Assembly: GCF_024763615.1 (NCBI RefSeq)
Contig: NC_077224.1
Coordinates: 46,572,712-46,636,711, forward strand
DNA: 64,000 nucleotides
DNA from: Phlebotomus papatasi
Lineage: Eukaryota; Arthropoda; Insecta; Diptera; Psychodidae
Direction of reading: 5' to 3'
A program made the translations under genes and the position numbers. Position 1 is the stretch's first letter; the number at the start of each line of letters is the position of its first letter. The notes under the pieces were generated by a model. It saw only the letters and a list, made by a program, of their open reading frames with translations. It was not told the origin of the DNA and ran no database searches. This document shows, piece after piece, positions 61,901 through 63,110 of the stretch.

Positions 61901-63110
61901 TAGGATTATCTGTCCCTTTTTTTGATGATTGTTCACCTTGTCGAGAATTTCTTTTAATAATTTCTAAATAATGTATTCGGCAAAGAACCTGATATGGTTT
62001 TCTGATCCGTTGGACTAGACTAGAGGTCACGAAATAATACTAATTTCGTACTTCCATGTGCTTATAATTCCCTTAAAAAGTGATTTTATTTGTAGGTGGC
62101 GAAAAAGTGCTTACTGGCGAAAAAGTACTGACTTTACCCCAGCTGAGATTCTTTACAATCCCAGCTTTTGTGGTCCGAGGTAAAATCCAACCTCGTCAAA
62201 TCGGGCCCATATTTCGATCTACACTTTTTGACACTCAAAAATCATATGCGCCAAAAATCGATTTTCGTGGACGTCCCGTCCGGGTACAAATGCTTCTGGA
62301 GAGAGAACGGAAAGAGATATCGACAAACGGTTTCCGACAGAAGTTAAATGTCGATAGGTTACTAGAAGTTGATGATGTCAAAACGTGTGAGTCCAACATT
62401 TGGGCCCAATCTGACGAGGTCGGATTTCACGTAAGACCATATACTAAAATTTCATTGCAATCGAATGAGTTACTCAAAACAGTTACTCAACACTTGACAG
62501 TTGACAGTTACTCGACAGTACAACACTTGACAGTTACTCAAAATGGTGGACAAAAACATCAAATCAAGATGGCGACTACACTATCTCGAGCATCTTACCC
62601 TTATGTGAAGACTTCCCTTGTTGTTTCTTATAAGAAATTGTTAAAATGTACTGAATACTAAGTTTCGGTGCAGTTAATCATCTTTTTGTAAAACCTTCAA
62701 TTATAAGTCCGATTCGAAATTTATACGAGAAAATGATATCGCGACTTCTAACATTGATTTTCTTTTCAATTTTCCACAGGGAATCGCTGTTCCAACCTAT
62801 CTTCAGGAATAAAGTGACTCAATCACCGATACCATCAAGTGAAATTAGATTTTCCACATTTGGCTACAATTCCCCACCTGTCATGCCTAATGTGGCTCAC
62901 GAATTGAACAACCCATCAAAACAGCCTATGGCAACATCGACAGCCAATGTCATCGAAATGAGTGACCTAGGCTGCCCACCACCACCACCACCAATAGCCC
63001 ATCACTACTGCCAGCATCACCAGATGAAGCTGGAGGAGGCCAAAAGGAGTCAACGCAGTGATGAGATACGCAAATCAGCTCCAGATGTTATCATCATGAC
63101 TTCGCATTGA
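4475..63110 (+). CDS. neto: Neto-like CUB/LDLa transmembrane protein, 3' nine exons (partial gene)
   Basis: Seen: exons 4475-4629, 4769-4866, 13513-13658, 13769-13878, 13957-14088, 45866-46156 and 46247-46320, then either 54661-54799 (short tail) or 62780-63110 (long tail). All introns are GT-AG and all phases join without a stop. The product visible here is about 444 residues (long) or 380 (short). In order it has a complete four-cysteine CUB domain, an LDL-receptor class A repeat with six cysteines, a 24-residue hydrophobic segment and a Ser/Lys-rich cytoplasmic tail. Known: CUB-CUB-LDLa-TM is the Neto architecture. Neto proteins are type I membrane auxiliary subunits of kainate-type glutamate receptors, and in Drosophila Neto is needed at the neuromuscular junction and has isoforms (alpha, beta) with different tails. 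Inferred: the first CUB, signal peptide and promoter are upstream of the window. A LEV-10-type CUB/LDLa/TM protein is the main alternative. Introns of 8.6, 31.8 and 16.5 kb are swollen by transposons. Confidence 0.8.
4769..4866 (+). CDS. neto: neto exon: CUB domain, middle
   Basis: The acceptor is CGCAACAG at 4761-4768 and the donor is GTAAGT at 4867. The exon follows a 139-nt intron in phase 0 and ends in phase 2. It encodes the CUB strand IQLAFHLFKLE, the third cysteine (NDC) and the motif FVDVFGE, which matches the CUB pattern of an acidic calcium-binding strand before a 'V.V.D/G' loop. It joins with an arginine codon split across the 8.6-kb intron to the exon at 13513. Confidence 0.85.
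4978..5041 (+). other. possible cryptic or poison exon in neto intron
   Basis: A strong acceptor (TCTCTACAG, ending 4977, with a T-rich tract) lies 111 nt after the donor of the previous exon. Spliced in phase 2 it would read about 20 extra residues and then TAA at 5039-5041, truncating the protein inside the CUB domain. The two possible donors inside it (GTATGC at 5010, GTAAAC at 5022) both give the wrong phase for the exon at 13513. It is therefore either unused or an exon that truncates the protein. Confidence 0.25.
5134..5909. mobile_element. CAGTAGAG MITE, copy 1, with a nested insertion
   Basis: Ends CAGTAGAGCCTCGCTATAG and CTATAGCGGGATTCTACTG are flanked by TA (5132-5133, 5910-5911). 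Without the 436-bp insertion at 5276-5711 plus its extra TA it is about 338 bp. It then aligns along its full length with the copy at 58634-58960, so this is a TA-target MITE of Tc1/mariner type. Confidence 0.8.
5276..5711. mobile_element. CACAGTAAAAAA element, copy 2 (insertion with known empty site)
   Basis: Ends CACAGTAAAAAAA and TTTTTTACTGTG lie between TA at 5274-5275 and TA at 5712-5713. The host repeat's other copy reads TTGTGGTACTTGTCC near 58765-58780 with a single TA. The insertion boundaries and the 2-bp duplication are therefore proved by comparison inside the window. Confidence 0.88.
6827..8342. mobile_element. CACAGTAAAAAA element, copy 3, with foreign cargo
   Basis: Ends CACAGTAAAAAA (6827) and TTTTTTACTGTG (ending 8342) are flanked by TA. 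The outer 200-250 bp on each side hold the family's AT-rich units (CACTATAATAGTG types). The central 7080-8090 is different: higher GC, with coding-like minus-strand frames, described separately as a captured gene fragment. Confidence 0.75.
7106..7914 (-). pseudogene. gene fragment carried inside a CACAGT MITE
   Basis: Unrecognised protein, read on the minus strand. Coding-like frames with normal amino-acid composition lie at 7914-7723 and 7747-7508 and at about 7445-7304, which reads RIWNAAIRKMRMEEYL with one stop upstream. The last piece ends at a donor GTTAGAG (7303 downward). A T-rich tract and acceptor ATTTACAG follow, then an exon 7177-7106 ending in TAA. AATAAA lies just after it (7103-7098 on the minus strand). 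This looks like the 3' end of a gene with intron and poly(A) signal, later broken by stops and frameshifts. Which frame was used in the last exon is uncertain. Its position wholly inside a MITE suggests capture by the element. Confidence 0.45.
8888..9152. mobile_element. hairpin MITE, 'TGCCTCCGG' family, copy 2
   Basis: Ends TATGGCTCCGGTACAGCTTT and a degenerate inverted copy AAAAGTATGCTGCAGCCATTA. A perfect inner palindrome around CCAAATTCAATTGCGCCAAATTGAATTTGG marks the middle (described by its two halves at 8995-9027). Confidence 0.55.
9153..9369. mobile_element. hairpin MITE, 'TGCCTCCGG' family, copy 3 (degenerate)
   Basis: The right part is clear (CCTAAAAGGTGTCCTCGAGG end, AATTAAATTTAGTTCAGTTC inside). 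The left end is eroded and abuts copy 2. Confidence 0.45.
9400..11400. other. intron sequence, nothing recognised
   Basis: AT-rich, no long open frame, no clear element ends. A fragment near 11228-11275 resembles the right inner part of the CAGTAG element at 22440-22500 (AATTCGGGCTGC, GGGCTACTTTTTAATTCGGG). Confidence 0.5.
11408..12694. mobile_element. inverted-repeat element with coding-like cargo
   Basis: Ends TGGCCTCAAATCTGAGACC and GGTCCCAGAATTGAGGCCA are inverted copies, both followed inwards by CAAGATCA-type repeats. The middle (11690-12280) is GC-richer and coding-like. Confidence 0.55.
11690..12277 (+). pseudogene. frameshifted coding remnant inside an inverted-repeat element
   Basis: Unrecognised protein. 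Successive open stretches on the + strand have protein-like composition: 11683-11812, about 11820-11977 (with SDFEISVQNLEICSIKQALL), 11978-12079 in another frame (with NFQEWMYQIPHKIPPDDEYQ), and 12026-12277 (with GIKSIVGDDNLSAMGVLEDA). The switches between frames imply small deletions or insertions. An A-rich tract with AAT repeats follows at 12310-12370, so a retrocopied (processed) origin is also possible. It lies wholly between the inverted ends at 11408 and 12694. Confidence 0.4.
12700..13512. other. intron sequence before CUB-end exon
   Basis: Very AT-rich, no element ends or open frames recognised. It ends in the pyrimidine tract of the 13512 acceptor. Confidence 0.5.
13513..13658 (+). 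CDS. neto: neto exon: end of CUB domain
   Basis: The acceptor is TTTCTTTTAG ending 13512 and the donor is GTAAGA at 13659. The exon completes an Arg codon and encodes KNFCGS (fourth CUB cysteine), a strand ending in IRFYAEP, the sequon NST, and the closing CUB strand FAILFTAF. It ends in phase 1. The order and spacing of the four cysteines over the three CUB exons match a complete CUB domain of about 110 residues. Confidence 0.87.
13769..13878 (+). CDS. neto: neto exon: LDL-receptor class A domain
   Basis: The acceptor is CTTACTCAG ending 13768 and the donor is GTAAGG at 13879. The whole LDLa module sits in one exon: six cysteines in the order TCEDDEYDC, ATC, LRC, VNC, DEC. The acidic C-terminal part WDEDEC replaces the usual DGSDE, so the calcium cage is unusual: the Asp/Ser of the canonical loop are replaced by R-F-R-W. 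Introns of 110 and 78 nt flank the exon, a normal size for insects. Confidence 0.9.
13957..14088 (+). CDS. neto: neto exon: transmembrane segment
   Basis: The exon is exactly 44 codons, phase 0 at both ends, with acceptor TTGTCTACAG ending 13956 and donor GTAAGT at 14089. After a short Gly/Ser/Gln linker comes a 24-residue hydrophobic run (codons 10-33, 13984-14055) with GG in its middle. A basic stop-transfer patch of R, K and H residues follows. This orients the protein with CUB and LDLa outside and the tail in the cytoplasm. The donor opens the 31.8-kb intron. Confidence 0.9.
14960..15212. mobile_element. CACTGAGA MITE, copy 1
   Basis: About 253 bp between CACTGAGAGAAATCCGAAAA and a degenerate right end TTTTTCTTAGTG. 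Inner marks are TTTTACCCTGCAG and TTAATCGCACCC. Other copies: 26354, 35431, 35709, 36329. Confidence 0.75.
15301..15511. mobile_element. short GGGGAGACCGGGG MITE
   Basis: Inverted ends GGGGAGACCGGGGCAGAATT and AATTCTACCCCGGTCTCGCC with TA on both sides (15299-15300, 15512-15513). No coding sequence. Confidence 0.8.
15520..17180. other. intron sequence, AT-rich, with a (TA)n tract
   Basis: No element ends or genes recognised apart from the simple repeat at 16858-16907. Confidence 0.5.
16858..16907. repeat. (TA)n microsatellite
   Basis: About 25 uninterrupted or nearly uninterrupted TA units. A shorter run lies at 19477-19492. Confidence 0.95.
17189..17268. mobile_element. fragment of the 'GCCCAACGCACAATA' MITE
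   Basis: Matches the left half of the elements at 52834 and 58618 (ACAATAACTTTTGTTTAGTA, CAATGAGAGTGAGTGAGAT). The right half is missing. Confidence 0.55.
17365..17626. repeat. large hairpin (inverted arms of about 93 bp)
   Basis: The left arm 17365-17457 and right arm 17533-17626 are nearly perfect inverted copies (AAGTGCAGAAGACATAGATC against GATCTATGTTTTCTGCACTT). They are separated by about 75 bp. The high identity suggests a young foldback MITE or an RNA hairpin source. Confidence 0.75.
17768..17905 (-). mobile_element. retroposon 3' tail with (ATCT)n end
   Basis: On the minus strand a GC-balanced segment runs into GAATAAATTTATC and then CTATCTATCTATTT. This is the pattern of a LINE or SINE 3' end with a tetranucleotide tail. 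The tail at 57929 has the same layout. Confidence 0.45.
18110..18801. mobile_element. GGGGAGCTGGGGC element with nested element
   Basis: Ends CGGGGAGCTGGGGC and GCTGCCCCACTTCCCCC are flanked by TA. This is a relative of the GGGGAGACTGGGG family. A second inverted-repeat element lies inside (18226-18666). Confidence 0.6.
18226..18666. mobile_element. nested element, GTAAGTGTACCAAATTTC ends
   Basis: Left GGTAAGTGTACCAAATTTC and right GAATTTGGCACACTTAC are inverted, with inner GTTGCATGC and GCATGCTGGCC also mirrored. Confidence 0.6.
18950..20480. other. intron sequence of higher complexity, no gene assigned
   Basis: Mostly unique-looking sequence. One minus-strand open frame (20169-19954, 71 codons) has coding-like codon use (for example GKLFWVKVHGDYKMLPG), but no family is recognised and no exon partner was found. 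It may be a pseudo-exon or chance. Confidence 0.35.
20482..20692. mobile_element. short MITE, GGGGAGGTT ends
   Basis: Left AGGGGAGGTTGTGCAGTTTC and right AGCTTCGTACAACATTTTGC are inverted, the latter followed by CCACCTA. A matching solo right end lies at 23345-23392 (ATTACGAAGCTGCAAAACC, then TTCCCC). Confidence 0.45.
20902..21236. mobile_element. inverted-repeat element with ATTAATATTAA ends
   Basis: Left GATTAATATTAATATTAAG within 20902-20952 and right AATCTTAATATTAATCTTA at 21199-21220, with GTGACCGTGG mirrored by CATGGTCAT outside them. The inside overlaps a minus-strand open frame. Confidence 0.5.
21054..22145 (-). pseudogene. degenerate minus-strand gene with duplicated last exon; possibly chemoreceptor-like
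   Basis: Minus-strand open stretches 22145-21924 and 21927-21661 read as coding: RYRGFIRAIIYLEN, then STELVHKKIRIL and FSIKIRLHQMIFVLILSH. They end in CTTATG followed by the donor GTAGGT (about 21697). Downstream a T-rich acceptor TTATTTTCAG precedes a segment starting TELFTYYFKLA. A second diverged copy of the donor-to-exon block lies in tandem at about 21241-21465. The layout (a Leu/His/Phe-rich segment, an intron, then a short final exon with TY and FQ) recalls insect gustatory receptors, but I infer this weakly. Stops in the last exon copies mark it as a pseudogene. An unrelated captured fragment is an alternative. Confidence 0.3.
21241..21705. repeat. tandem duplication, period about 250 bp
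   Basis: 21241-21465 and 21497-21705 share GGATTTTCTCT, ACACCTC, AATCGGTCTTAC and CTACCATAAGCAG in the same order, with roughly a fifth of positions changed by eye. Confidence 0.65.
22173..22513. mobile_element. CAGTAGACTCTC MITE
   Basis: Ends CAGTAGACTCTCTCAAATTC and GAATTAGCGAGAGTCTACTG with TA on both sides. The ends resemble the CAGTAGAG family but the inside differs (AATTCGGGCAT, GCAGCCCGAATTAAAAAGTA). Confidence 0.75.
22680..22925. repeat. dispersed 'ATCTCTTACCGTTT...AAGACCTTTC' repeat
   Basis: Contains GTATCTCTTACCGTTTCGCC, then CGATTGATTACC, TTTCAAGACCTTTCG and AATCGGTTGACAA. The same order of blocks occurs at 26085-26290 and, in part, at 3555, 31780, 36600 and 47700. Confidence 0.5.
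22930..25000. other. intron sequence, nothing recognised
   Basis: A solo MITE end lies at 23345-23392 (see 20482). 24150-24720 is somewhat GC-richer and not repeated in the window, so it is a candidate for conserved intronic regulatory sequence, but no site is recognised. Confidence 0.4.
25007..25553. mobile_element. piggyBac-like MITE (TTAA target), CCCTCTAACG ends
   Basis: TTAA at 25003-25006 and 25554-25557 flanks ends CCCTCTAACCGTC and CACCGTTAGAGGG. The TTAA duplication and the leading CCC are piggyBac hallmarks. A perfect hairpin (AAGACCGCC, loop TCCA, GGCGGTCTT) sits at 25042-25063. No transposase. Confidence 0.75.
26354..26498. mobile_element. CACTGAGA MITE, copy 2 (truncated)
   Basis: Reverse orientation, TA before CACTGAGAAAG. 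Shares GGGTGCGATTAAC and AACTTTAACACTTT with the other copies and breaks off after about 145 bp. Confidence 0.7.
26561..26758. mobile_element. piggyBac-like MITE, CACTAAACCTACC family, copy 1
   Basis: TTAA flanks (26557-26560, 26759-26762). Ends CACTAAACCTACC and GATAGGTTTAGTG. 198 bp, about 85% alike by eye to copy 2 at 29207 apart from a missing right block. Confidence 0.8.
26770..28185. other. intron sequence, nothing recognised
   Basis: AT-rich. A cluster of four short repeated phrases (CGAAACCCGAGAAAT, GCGAAGCCCGAGAAAT, TTGAAACTCAAAAA type) lies at 27870-28070, a degenerate tandem of about 50 bp period. Confidence 0.45.
28330..28640 (-). mobile_element. tRNA-derived SINE
   Basis: On the minus strand, a pol III B box GGTTCGAGACT (28576-28566) lies about 35 nt after an A-box-like TGGATCAGTGGATAGA (28620-28605), a spacing typical of tRNA genes. 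The tRNA-like head has no full cloverleaf that I can fold, and an unrelated body follows. It interrupts the GGGGAGACTGGGG element. Confidence 0.6.
28884..29027. mobile_element. hairpin MITE nested in the GGGGAGACTGGGG element
   Basis: CTACCTCTGTCGTATCTGC and GCAGATACGACAAAGGTAG are inverted copies. The sister element at 32461-32515 lacks the segment (it runs from CGGCGAAAACAAATGTCATT to CGCCGCTTGTTG), which supports an insertion. Confidence 0.6.
29207..29436. mobile_element. piggyBac-like MITE, CACTAAACCTACC family, copy 2
   Basis: TTAA flanks (29203-29206, 29437-29440). Ends CACTAAACCTACCATGACC and GGTCGGTAGGTTTAATG. Confidence 0.8.
29645..29981. mobile_element. CACTGGTAAAAATAAAAGGG MITE
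   Basis: Nearly perfect inverted ends over about 55 bp: CACTGGTAAAAATAAAAGGG and CCCTTTTATTTTTACCAGTG. The motifs GGGTCAAATTGACCC and GGATGGATC are repeated. A partial relative lies at 33640-33735. Confidence 0.8.
30240..32085. other. intron sequence, nothing recognised
   Basis: T-rich on the + strand at 30900-31400 with open frames that look compositional. No element ends. A copy of the dispersed AAGACCTTTC repeat lies at 31780-31885. Confidence 0.45.
32092..32965. mobile_element. GGGGAGACTGGGGCAAAAAG element, short copy
   Basis: 874 bp between TA sites. Left end identical to that at 28191, right end GACTTTTTGCCCCAGTCTAACC. It lacks the four insertions seen in the 28191 copy. Confidence 0.8.
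33160..33225 (-). repeat. tRNA-like sequence (SINE head or tRNA pseudogene)
   Basis: The minus strand reads CATAGCTCAGACGTAGGGCA, a good A-box match, then an anticodon-arm-like ACTCAACTATGATACAGAG. The expected B box is degraded (GATCCCTATTTAGTCTC). Confidence 0.45.
33395..33495 (-). repeat. second tRNA-like sequence
   Basis: The minus strand reads GATCTCAGCGGCGCAATAAG, then GTTGACTCTTGGCGGATAG and GATCCCCGGCTTCACTC. The A-box and B-box positions are recognisable but degraded. It lies 170 bp from the first one, so both may belong to one SINE cluster. Confidence 0.4.
34128..34280. mobile_element. hairpin MITE, 'AAGGCCTTGACAGA' family, copy 1
   Basis: Inverted blocks GACTTAAGCCGAAAGACGGC and GCTGTCTCTCGGCTAATCC, ending GTCAAGGCCTTTAC. 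Further copies are at 35293-35430 and about 54110-54215. Confidence 0.5.
34290..34541 (-). mobile_element. GGGGAGACTTGGGC element fragment
   Basis: The minus strand begins GGGGAGACTTGGGCAAAATT and shares GATAGCCTTCATGAAC-like and GAGCCCTATTTTTG blocks with the 32092 copy. Only one end is present. Confidence 0.6.
35293..35430. mobile_element. hairpin MITE, 'AAGGCCTTGACAGA' family, copy 2
   Basis: GGGCCTTGACAGACC, GATTAGCCGAGAGACGGCTT on the left; AAGTCGTTTCTTGGCTTATA and TGTCTACGGCC on the right. It directly abuts a CACTGAGA MITE. Confidence 0.5.
35431..35692. mobile_element. CACTGAGA MITE, copy 3
   Basis: 262 bp between CACTGAGAGAAATCCGAAAA and CGTTTTTTCTCAGTG. Confidence 0.85.
35709..35972. 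mobile_element. CACTGAGA MITE, copy 4
   Basis: 264 bp, same orientation as copy 3 and only 16 bp from it, with TA on both sides (35707-35708, 35973-35974). This fixes the target site of the family. Confidence 0.88.
36329..36596. mobile_element. CACTGAGA MITE, copy 5 (inverted)
   Basis: Opposite orientation to copies 3 and 4. Left CACTGAGAAAAAAATGGGGG, right GGATTTCTCTCAGTCAGTG with a small duplication at its end. Confidence 0.82.
36740..38225. other. intron sequence, nothing recognised
   Basis: AT-rich, no element ends, no coding frames. Confidence 0.45.
39284..41107 (+). mobile_element. 1.8-kb palindromic-end element, copy 1 (possibly Helitron-like)
   Basis: Full-length copy. The right end is a hairpin (TAGGTGAGATT, GTTAAG, AATCTCACCTA) running directly into CTAA and then T, which fits a Helitron 3' end. 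The left end carries GTAGGTGAGATTCTTAACG. Inside, the phrase ACAACATACTAAAATTT recurs at 40151, 40439 and 40739 (periods 288 and 300), together with repeated ACCGGAGATATG and GACCCCTTATAGCTCGGG. The element is thus a set of degenerate 290-bp units. It has a (GGCC)n tract at 40947-40973. No long open frame. Confidence 0.75.
41270..41500 (+). mobile_element. LINE-like 3' end with (AAAT)n tail
   Basis: A GC-balanced stretch (GGGGGTGCCAAAGAGGC, GGACCCATACCCC, GGGGCCGTTGCCATGCC) ends in an AT-rich AAAATAAATAAATAAAAG tail. This is typical of the 3' end of a non-LTR element; the upstream part is absent. Confidence 0.4.
43482..45418. mobile_element. CTCAGAAAAAAAAG element with captured exons
   Basis: Ends CTCAGAAAAAAAAGATTTG and AACTTTTTTTTCCTGAG with TA on both sides (43480-43481, 45419-45420). 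Both flanks (43500-43700, 45120-45400) are built of short units such as ACAAACTTTGGAGTTAAAG. The centre differs and carries minus-strand exons (44301-44585). Confidence 0.75.
44301..44585 (-). pseudogene. two captured exons with a 77-nt intron inside a MITE
   Basis: Unrecognised protein. On the minus strand an open stretch (about 44580-44512, with VLHAQCVERTCDAVYPQLI) ends at a donor GTACGG. A 77-nt intron ends TTTCTTATGTTTGCAG. The next exon (44434-44301) continues in frame for about 43 residues (LLIYLTDGHIDEILVTEYDL, SRRGLGVYSHEAF) to TAG at 44303-44301. Two exons with protein-like composition, an intron of normal insect size and a matching phase are hard to get by chance. The 5' side breaks off without a splice site, as expected for a fragment copied from a host gene. 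Whether it is transcribed is unknown. Confidence 0.55.
45425..45860. other. end of the 31.8-kb neto intron
   Basis: Contains a degenerate piece of the GGGGAGACTGGGG family interior (45590-45740: GAAAATAGACGGAAGTGGCTT, GTAAATTTTC, AAATATCCGTTTTTTGCCC). The splice acceptor of 45866 follows. Confidence 0.4.
45866..46156 (+). CDS. neto: neto exon: proximal cytoplasmic tail
   Basis: The acceptor is TTTTCCAATTCGCAG ending 45865 and the donor is GTAAGT at 46157; it is 97 codons in phase 0. The sequence is rich in Ser, Lys, Glu and Arg (for example EHIRQSKESK and VSTSSSRGKS) and carries RYYREI and VPIPP motifs. There is no recognisable folded domain, so it reads as a disordered cytoplasmic tail with many possible phosphorylation sites. 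GC content and codon use are clearly higher than in the surrounding intron. Confidence 0.85.
46247..46320 (+). CDS. neto: neto exon: cytoplasmic tail, short exon
   Basis: The acceptor is TTGACTCTTCCGCAG ending 46246 and the donor is GTAAGA at 46321. It encodes 24 residues plus two bases, Ser-rich then GMCDIACQT. It ends in phase 2, and this decides which acceptor the two alternative last exons must use. The preceding intron is only 90 nt. Confidence 0.82.
46718..47142 (+). mobile_element. GGGGAGACTGGGG element, truncated copy
   Basis: Starts GGGAGACTGGGGCAAAAAGT and keeps the first 420 bp of the family (ATATCTTCCATCGAG, GGCCTACATAGACCTTC). It stops at GATGTCTTCTGATAGC, where a different sequence with ACAATGTGTAGAGACC begins. 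Confidence 0.7.
47690..47920. repeat. dispersed AAGACCTTTC repeat, reverse copy
   Basis: Reverse-orientation copy (AAAAGGTCTTGGAATTTCTA, CAATCGGCTATGAAACGG, GTGAACTGATTATAAACC) of the degenerate family at 1680 and 36050. Confidence 0.45.
47958..49356 (-). mobile_element. 1.8-kb palindromic-end element, copy 2 (truncated)
   Basis: Begins TTAGGTGAGATTCTTAAC and follows the reverse complement of copy 1 closely. It lacks the last 420 bp, breaking at CTCCACCA, where a 300-bp inverted unit starts. Its G+C tract is short (CCCGGCCGGCCGC, 48091-48103). Confidence 0.8.
49357..49660. repeat. 300-bp inverted unit, left member
   Basis: Nearly identical to the reverse complement of 58137-58441 (ATGACGCCAGTTTGAATC, CGTACGGCCCCCACTT type blocks, GCGCGCGACACTTTTTCTCG). 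It contains an inner palindrome with CACTTCAGTGAGTTCACTGG. It is GC-richer than its surroundings, and one member interrupts or borders a 1.8-kb element. Confidence 0.8.
49665..51340. other. intron sequence, nothing recognised
   Basis: AT-rich, no element ends seen. GGGGAAAGTGG at 50990 resembles a solo end of the GGGGAAAGT element. Confidence 0.4.
51407..52821. mobile_element. Harbinger-like element (TAA target), AGGTGTCTACACATT ends, with cargo
   Basis: Ends AGGTGTCTACACATTATAAG and CCAATGTGTAGACACCT. TAA at 51404-51406 and 52822-52824; the intact right arm at about 53985 has one TAA, so the duplication is proved. TAA/TTA 3-bp duplications are typical of PIF/Harbinger. Inside are inverted arms (about 51660-52020 and 52330-52660) around a unique centre, with coding-like frames. 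Confidence 0.75.
51677..52620. pseudogene. gene fragment duplicated in the arms of a Harbinger-like element
   Basis: Unrecognised protein. A frame with YSMDCK, DGKEKIY and HF.ISICL is readable in both inverted arms (51914-52040 on +, 52414-52320 on -). In the minus strand it stays open through the unique centre to a stop at 52085, 109 codons in all (TRATEEILMQTRAVRSYQK, SLEPPEEHQ). A second frame (ISPEKHYSLAYLEDFLQKF) is also present in both arms (51859-51677 on -, 52507-52617 on +). The differences between the arms change amino acids freely, so it is not under protein constraint now. It could be a captured host gene or a remnant of an element-encoded protein. Confidence 0.4.
52834..52979. 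mobile_element. Harbinger-like MITE (TTA target), 146 bp
   Basis: Ends TGCCCAACGCACAATAAC and GTTATTGTGCGCTGGTCA. TTA at 52831-52833 and 52980-52982; the intact right arm reads CATCCTAACGTACC near 53970, giving the empty site with one TTA/TAA. A longer copy lies at 58618-59085. Confidence 0.82.
53336..53560 (+). mobile_element. GGGGAGACTGGGG element, truncated copy
   Basis: Starts GAGGAGACTGGGGTAAAAAG after TA, follows the family for about 220 bp, then runs into unrelated sequence. It lies in the loop of the foldback 51344-54045. Confidence 0.7.
54661..54799 (+). CDS. neto: neto alternative last exon, short tail
   Basis: Two overlapping acceptors end at 54658 and 54660 (TTTTAGAG). The second joins in frame to 46320 (phase 2). 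The first would join in frame to 46156 or 14088 (phase 0), using 54659. Either way the frame runs 45 further residues (KKPWNLAKSNENIDELTF in the middle) to TGA at 54797-54799. The C-terminus is GVAV, a fit to the class II PDZ ligand pattern (hydrophobic - x - hydrophobic). The composition looks coding, and this frame is the only long open one here. It would give a shorter receptor tail than the 62780 exon, as expected for the Neto isoform pair of Drosophila. No canonical AATAAA is obvious just downstream, which keeps confidence moderate. Confidence 0.6.
54918..55437. repeat. two hairpin elements in tandem
   Basis: Copies 54918-55180 and 55181-55437 each fold on themselves (TTTTTAGTTGGGA and TCCTAATTAAAAAA-type arms, ATCTTTTAGTTGGGAGGAT and CCCCAACTAAAAGAT). 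They share ends with CATTTGAATGTTAATATTC. They start 120 bp after the short-tail neto exon. Confidence 0.65.
56052..56952. mobile_element. GGGTAAAGGCTC element (TA target) with cargo
   Basis: Ends GGGTAAAGGCTCGTAAATT and AATTAAGAGCCTTTACCC. TA at 56050-56051 and 56953-56954. The right arm of the surrounding foldback has a single TA at 57404-57405 in the same context (CCTATTTTA on the outer side), which gives an empty site. Confidence 0.78.
56322..56640 (-). pseudogene. coiled-coil-like gene fragment inside a MITE
   Basis: Unrecognised protein, minus strand. After an acceptor-like TTATTTTGGACAG, the frame reads MKFREVLAFVMTRMDKCLEK and then, after frameshifts, ERMRTYLEYRSQLNLMNDME and EQKEDLVKLVHEMKNNGRPV. 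It ends in TAG at 56324-56322. The Glu/Lys/Leu/Arg-rich make-up suggests a helical or coiled-coil region of a larger protein. At least two frameshifts make it a pseudogene. It lies wholly inside the GGGTAAAGGCTC element. Confidence 0.45.
57929..58000 (-). mobile_element. retroposon tail with (ATCT)n end
   Basis: The minus strand reads GAATAAAATTATCTATCTATCTATT, given here as AATAAA followed by about three ATCT units. Same layout as the tail at 17768-17905. Confidence 0.4.
58137..58441. repeat. 300-bp inverted unit, right member
   Basis: Reverse complement of 49357-49660 with very few differences by eye. The two are 8.5 kb apart and bracket the short-tail neto exon. Confidence 0.8.
58618..59085. 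mobile_element. Harbinger-like MITE, second copy, interrupted
   Basis: TGACCAGCGCACAATA and GCTATTGTGCGTTGGGCA ends with TAA on both sides (58615-58617, 59086-59088). Interrupted by the CAGTAGAG MITE at 58634-58960. The uninterrupted sister is 52834-52979. Confidence 0.82.
58634..58960. mobile_element. CAGTAGAG MITE, copy 2 (intact)
   Basis: 327 bp, ends CAGTAGAGTCTCGATATAG and CTATAGCGAGACTCTACTG, with TA on both sides. It is inserted in the Harbinger-like MITE, whose sister copy has one TA at that point. It lacks the CACAGT insertion found in copy 1 and so serves as its empty site. Confidence 0.88.
59100..60070. other. intron sequence, nothing recognised
   Basis: AT-rich. A small inverted GC-rich motif (ATCCCGGAGG, CCGGGACGG) lies at 59365-59390. 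Confidence 0.4.
60075..61916 (-). mobile_element. 1.8-kb palindromic-end element, copy 3 (full length)
   Basis: Reverse orientation; begins TTAGGTGAGATTCTTAAC, ends ACATAAGCCGGTTAGGATTA. Closely matches copy 1 along its length. In place of the (GGCC)n tract it carries a (GTCC)n run at 60210-60250. The base before TTAG is A in all copies, in line with a Helitron-type A/T target. Confidence 0.78.
62080..62661 (+). other. 193-codon open frame, probably transposon-derived, not a gene
   Basis: The longest open frame of the window, but it has no ATG at its start (first ATG at codon 70). Its sequence follows the same plan as the 1.8-kb element: GGACGTCCCGTCCGG, then GAAAGAGATATCGAC, where the element has (GTCC)n and then AAAGAGATATCGAC. 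The end is a simple repeat of ACTTGACAGTTACTC units (62474-62545). I take it as a diverged relative of that element that happens to be open. Confidence 0.45.
62780..63110 (+). CDS. neto: neto last exon, long tail
   Basis: The acceptor TTTTCAATTTTCCACAG ends at 62779. The first base completes an Arg codon from 46320, and 109 residues follow to TGA at 63108-63110. The exon has a Pro/Ser/Asn-rich stretch, a run of six prolines after LGC (an SH3/EVH1/WW-type target in principle), a His/Gln/Cys patch and a charged EEAKRSQRSDEIRK segment. It ends VIIMTSH, which is not a standard PDZ ligand. A 3' UTR with a poly(A) signal follows, so this is the terminal exon of the longer isoform. Confidence 0.85.

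Noticed and set aside
62080..62661. Longest open frame (193 codons) as a gene or neto exon
   Set aside because: No ATG start, no matching splice phase to neto, simple repeats at its end, and the same layout as the 1.8-kb element.
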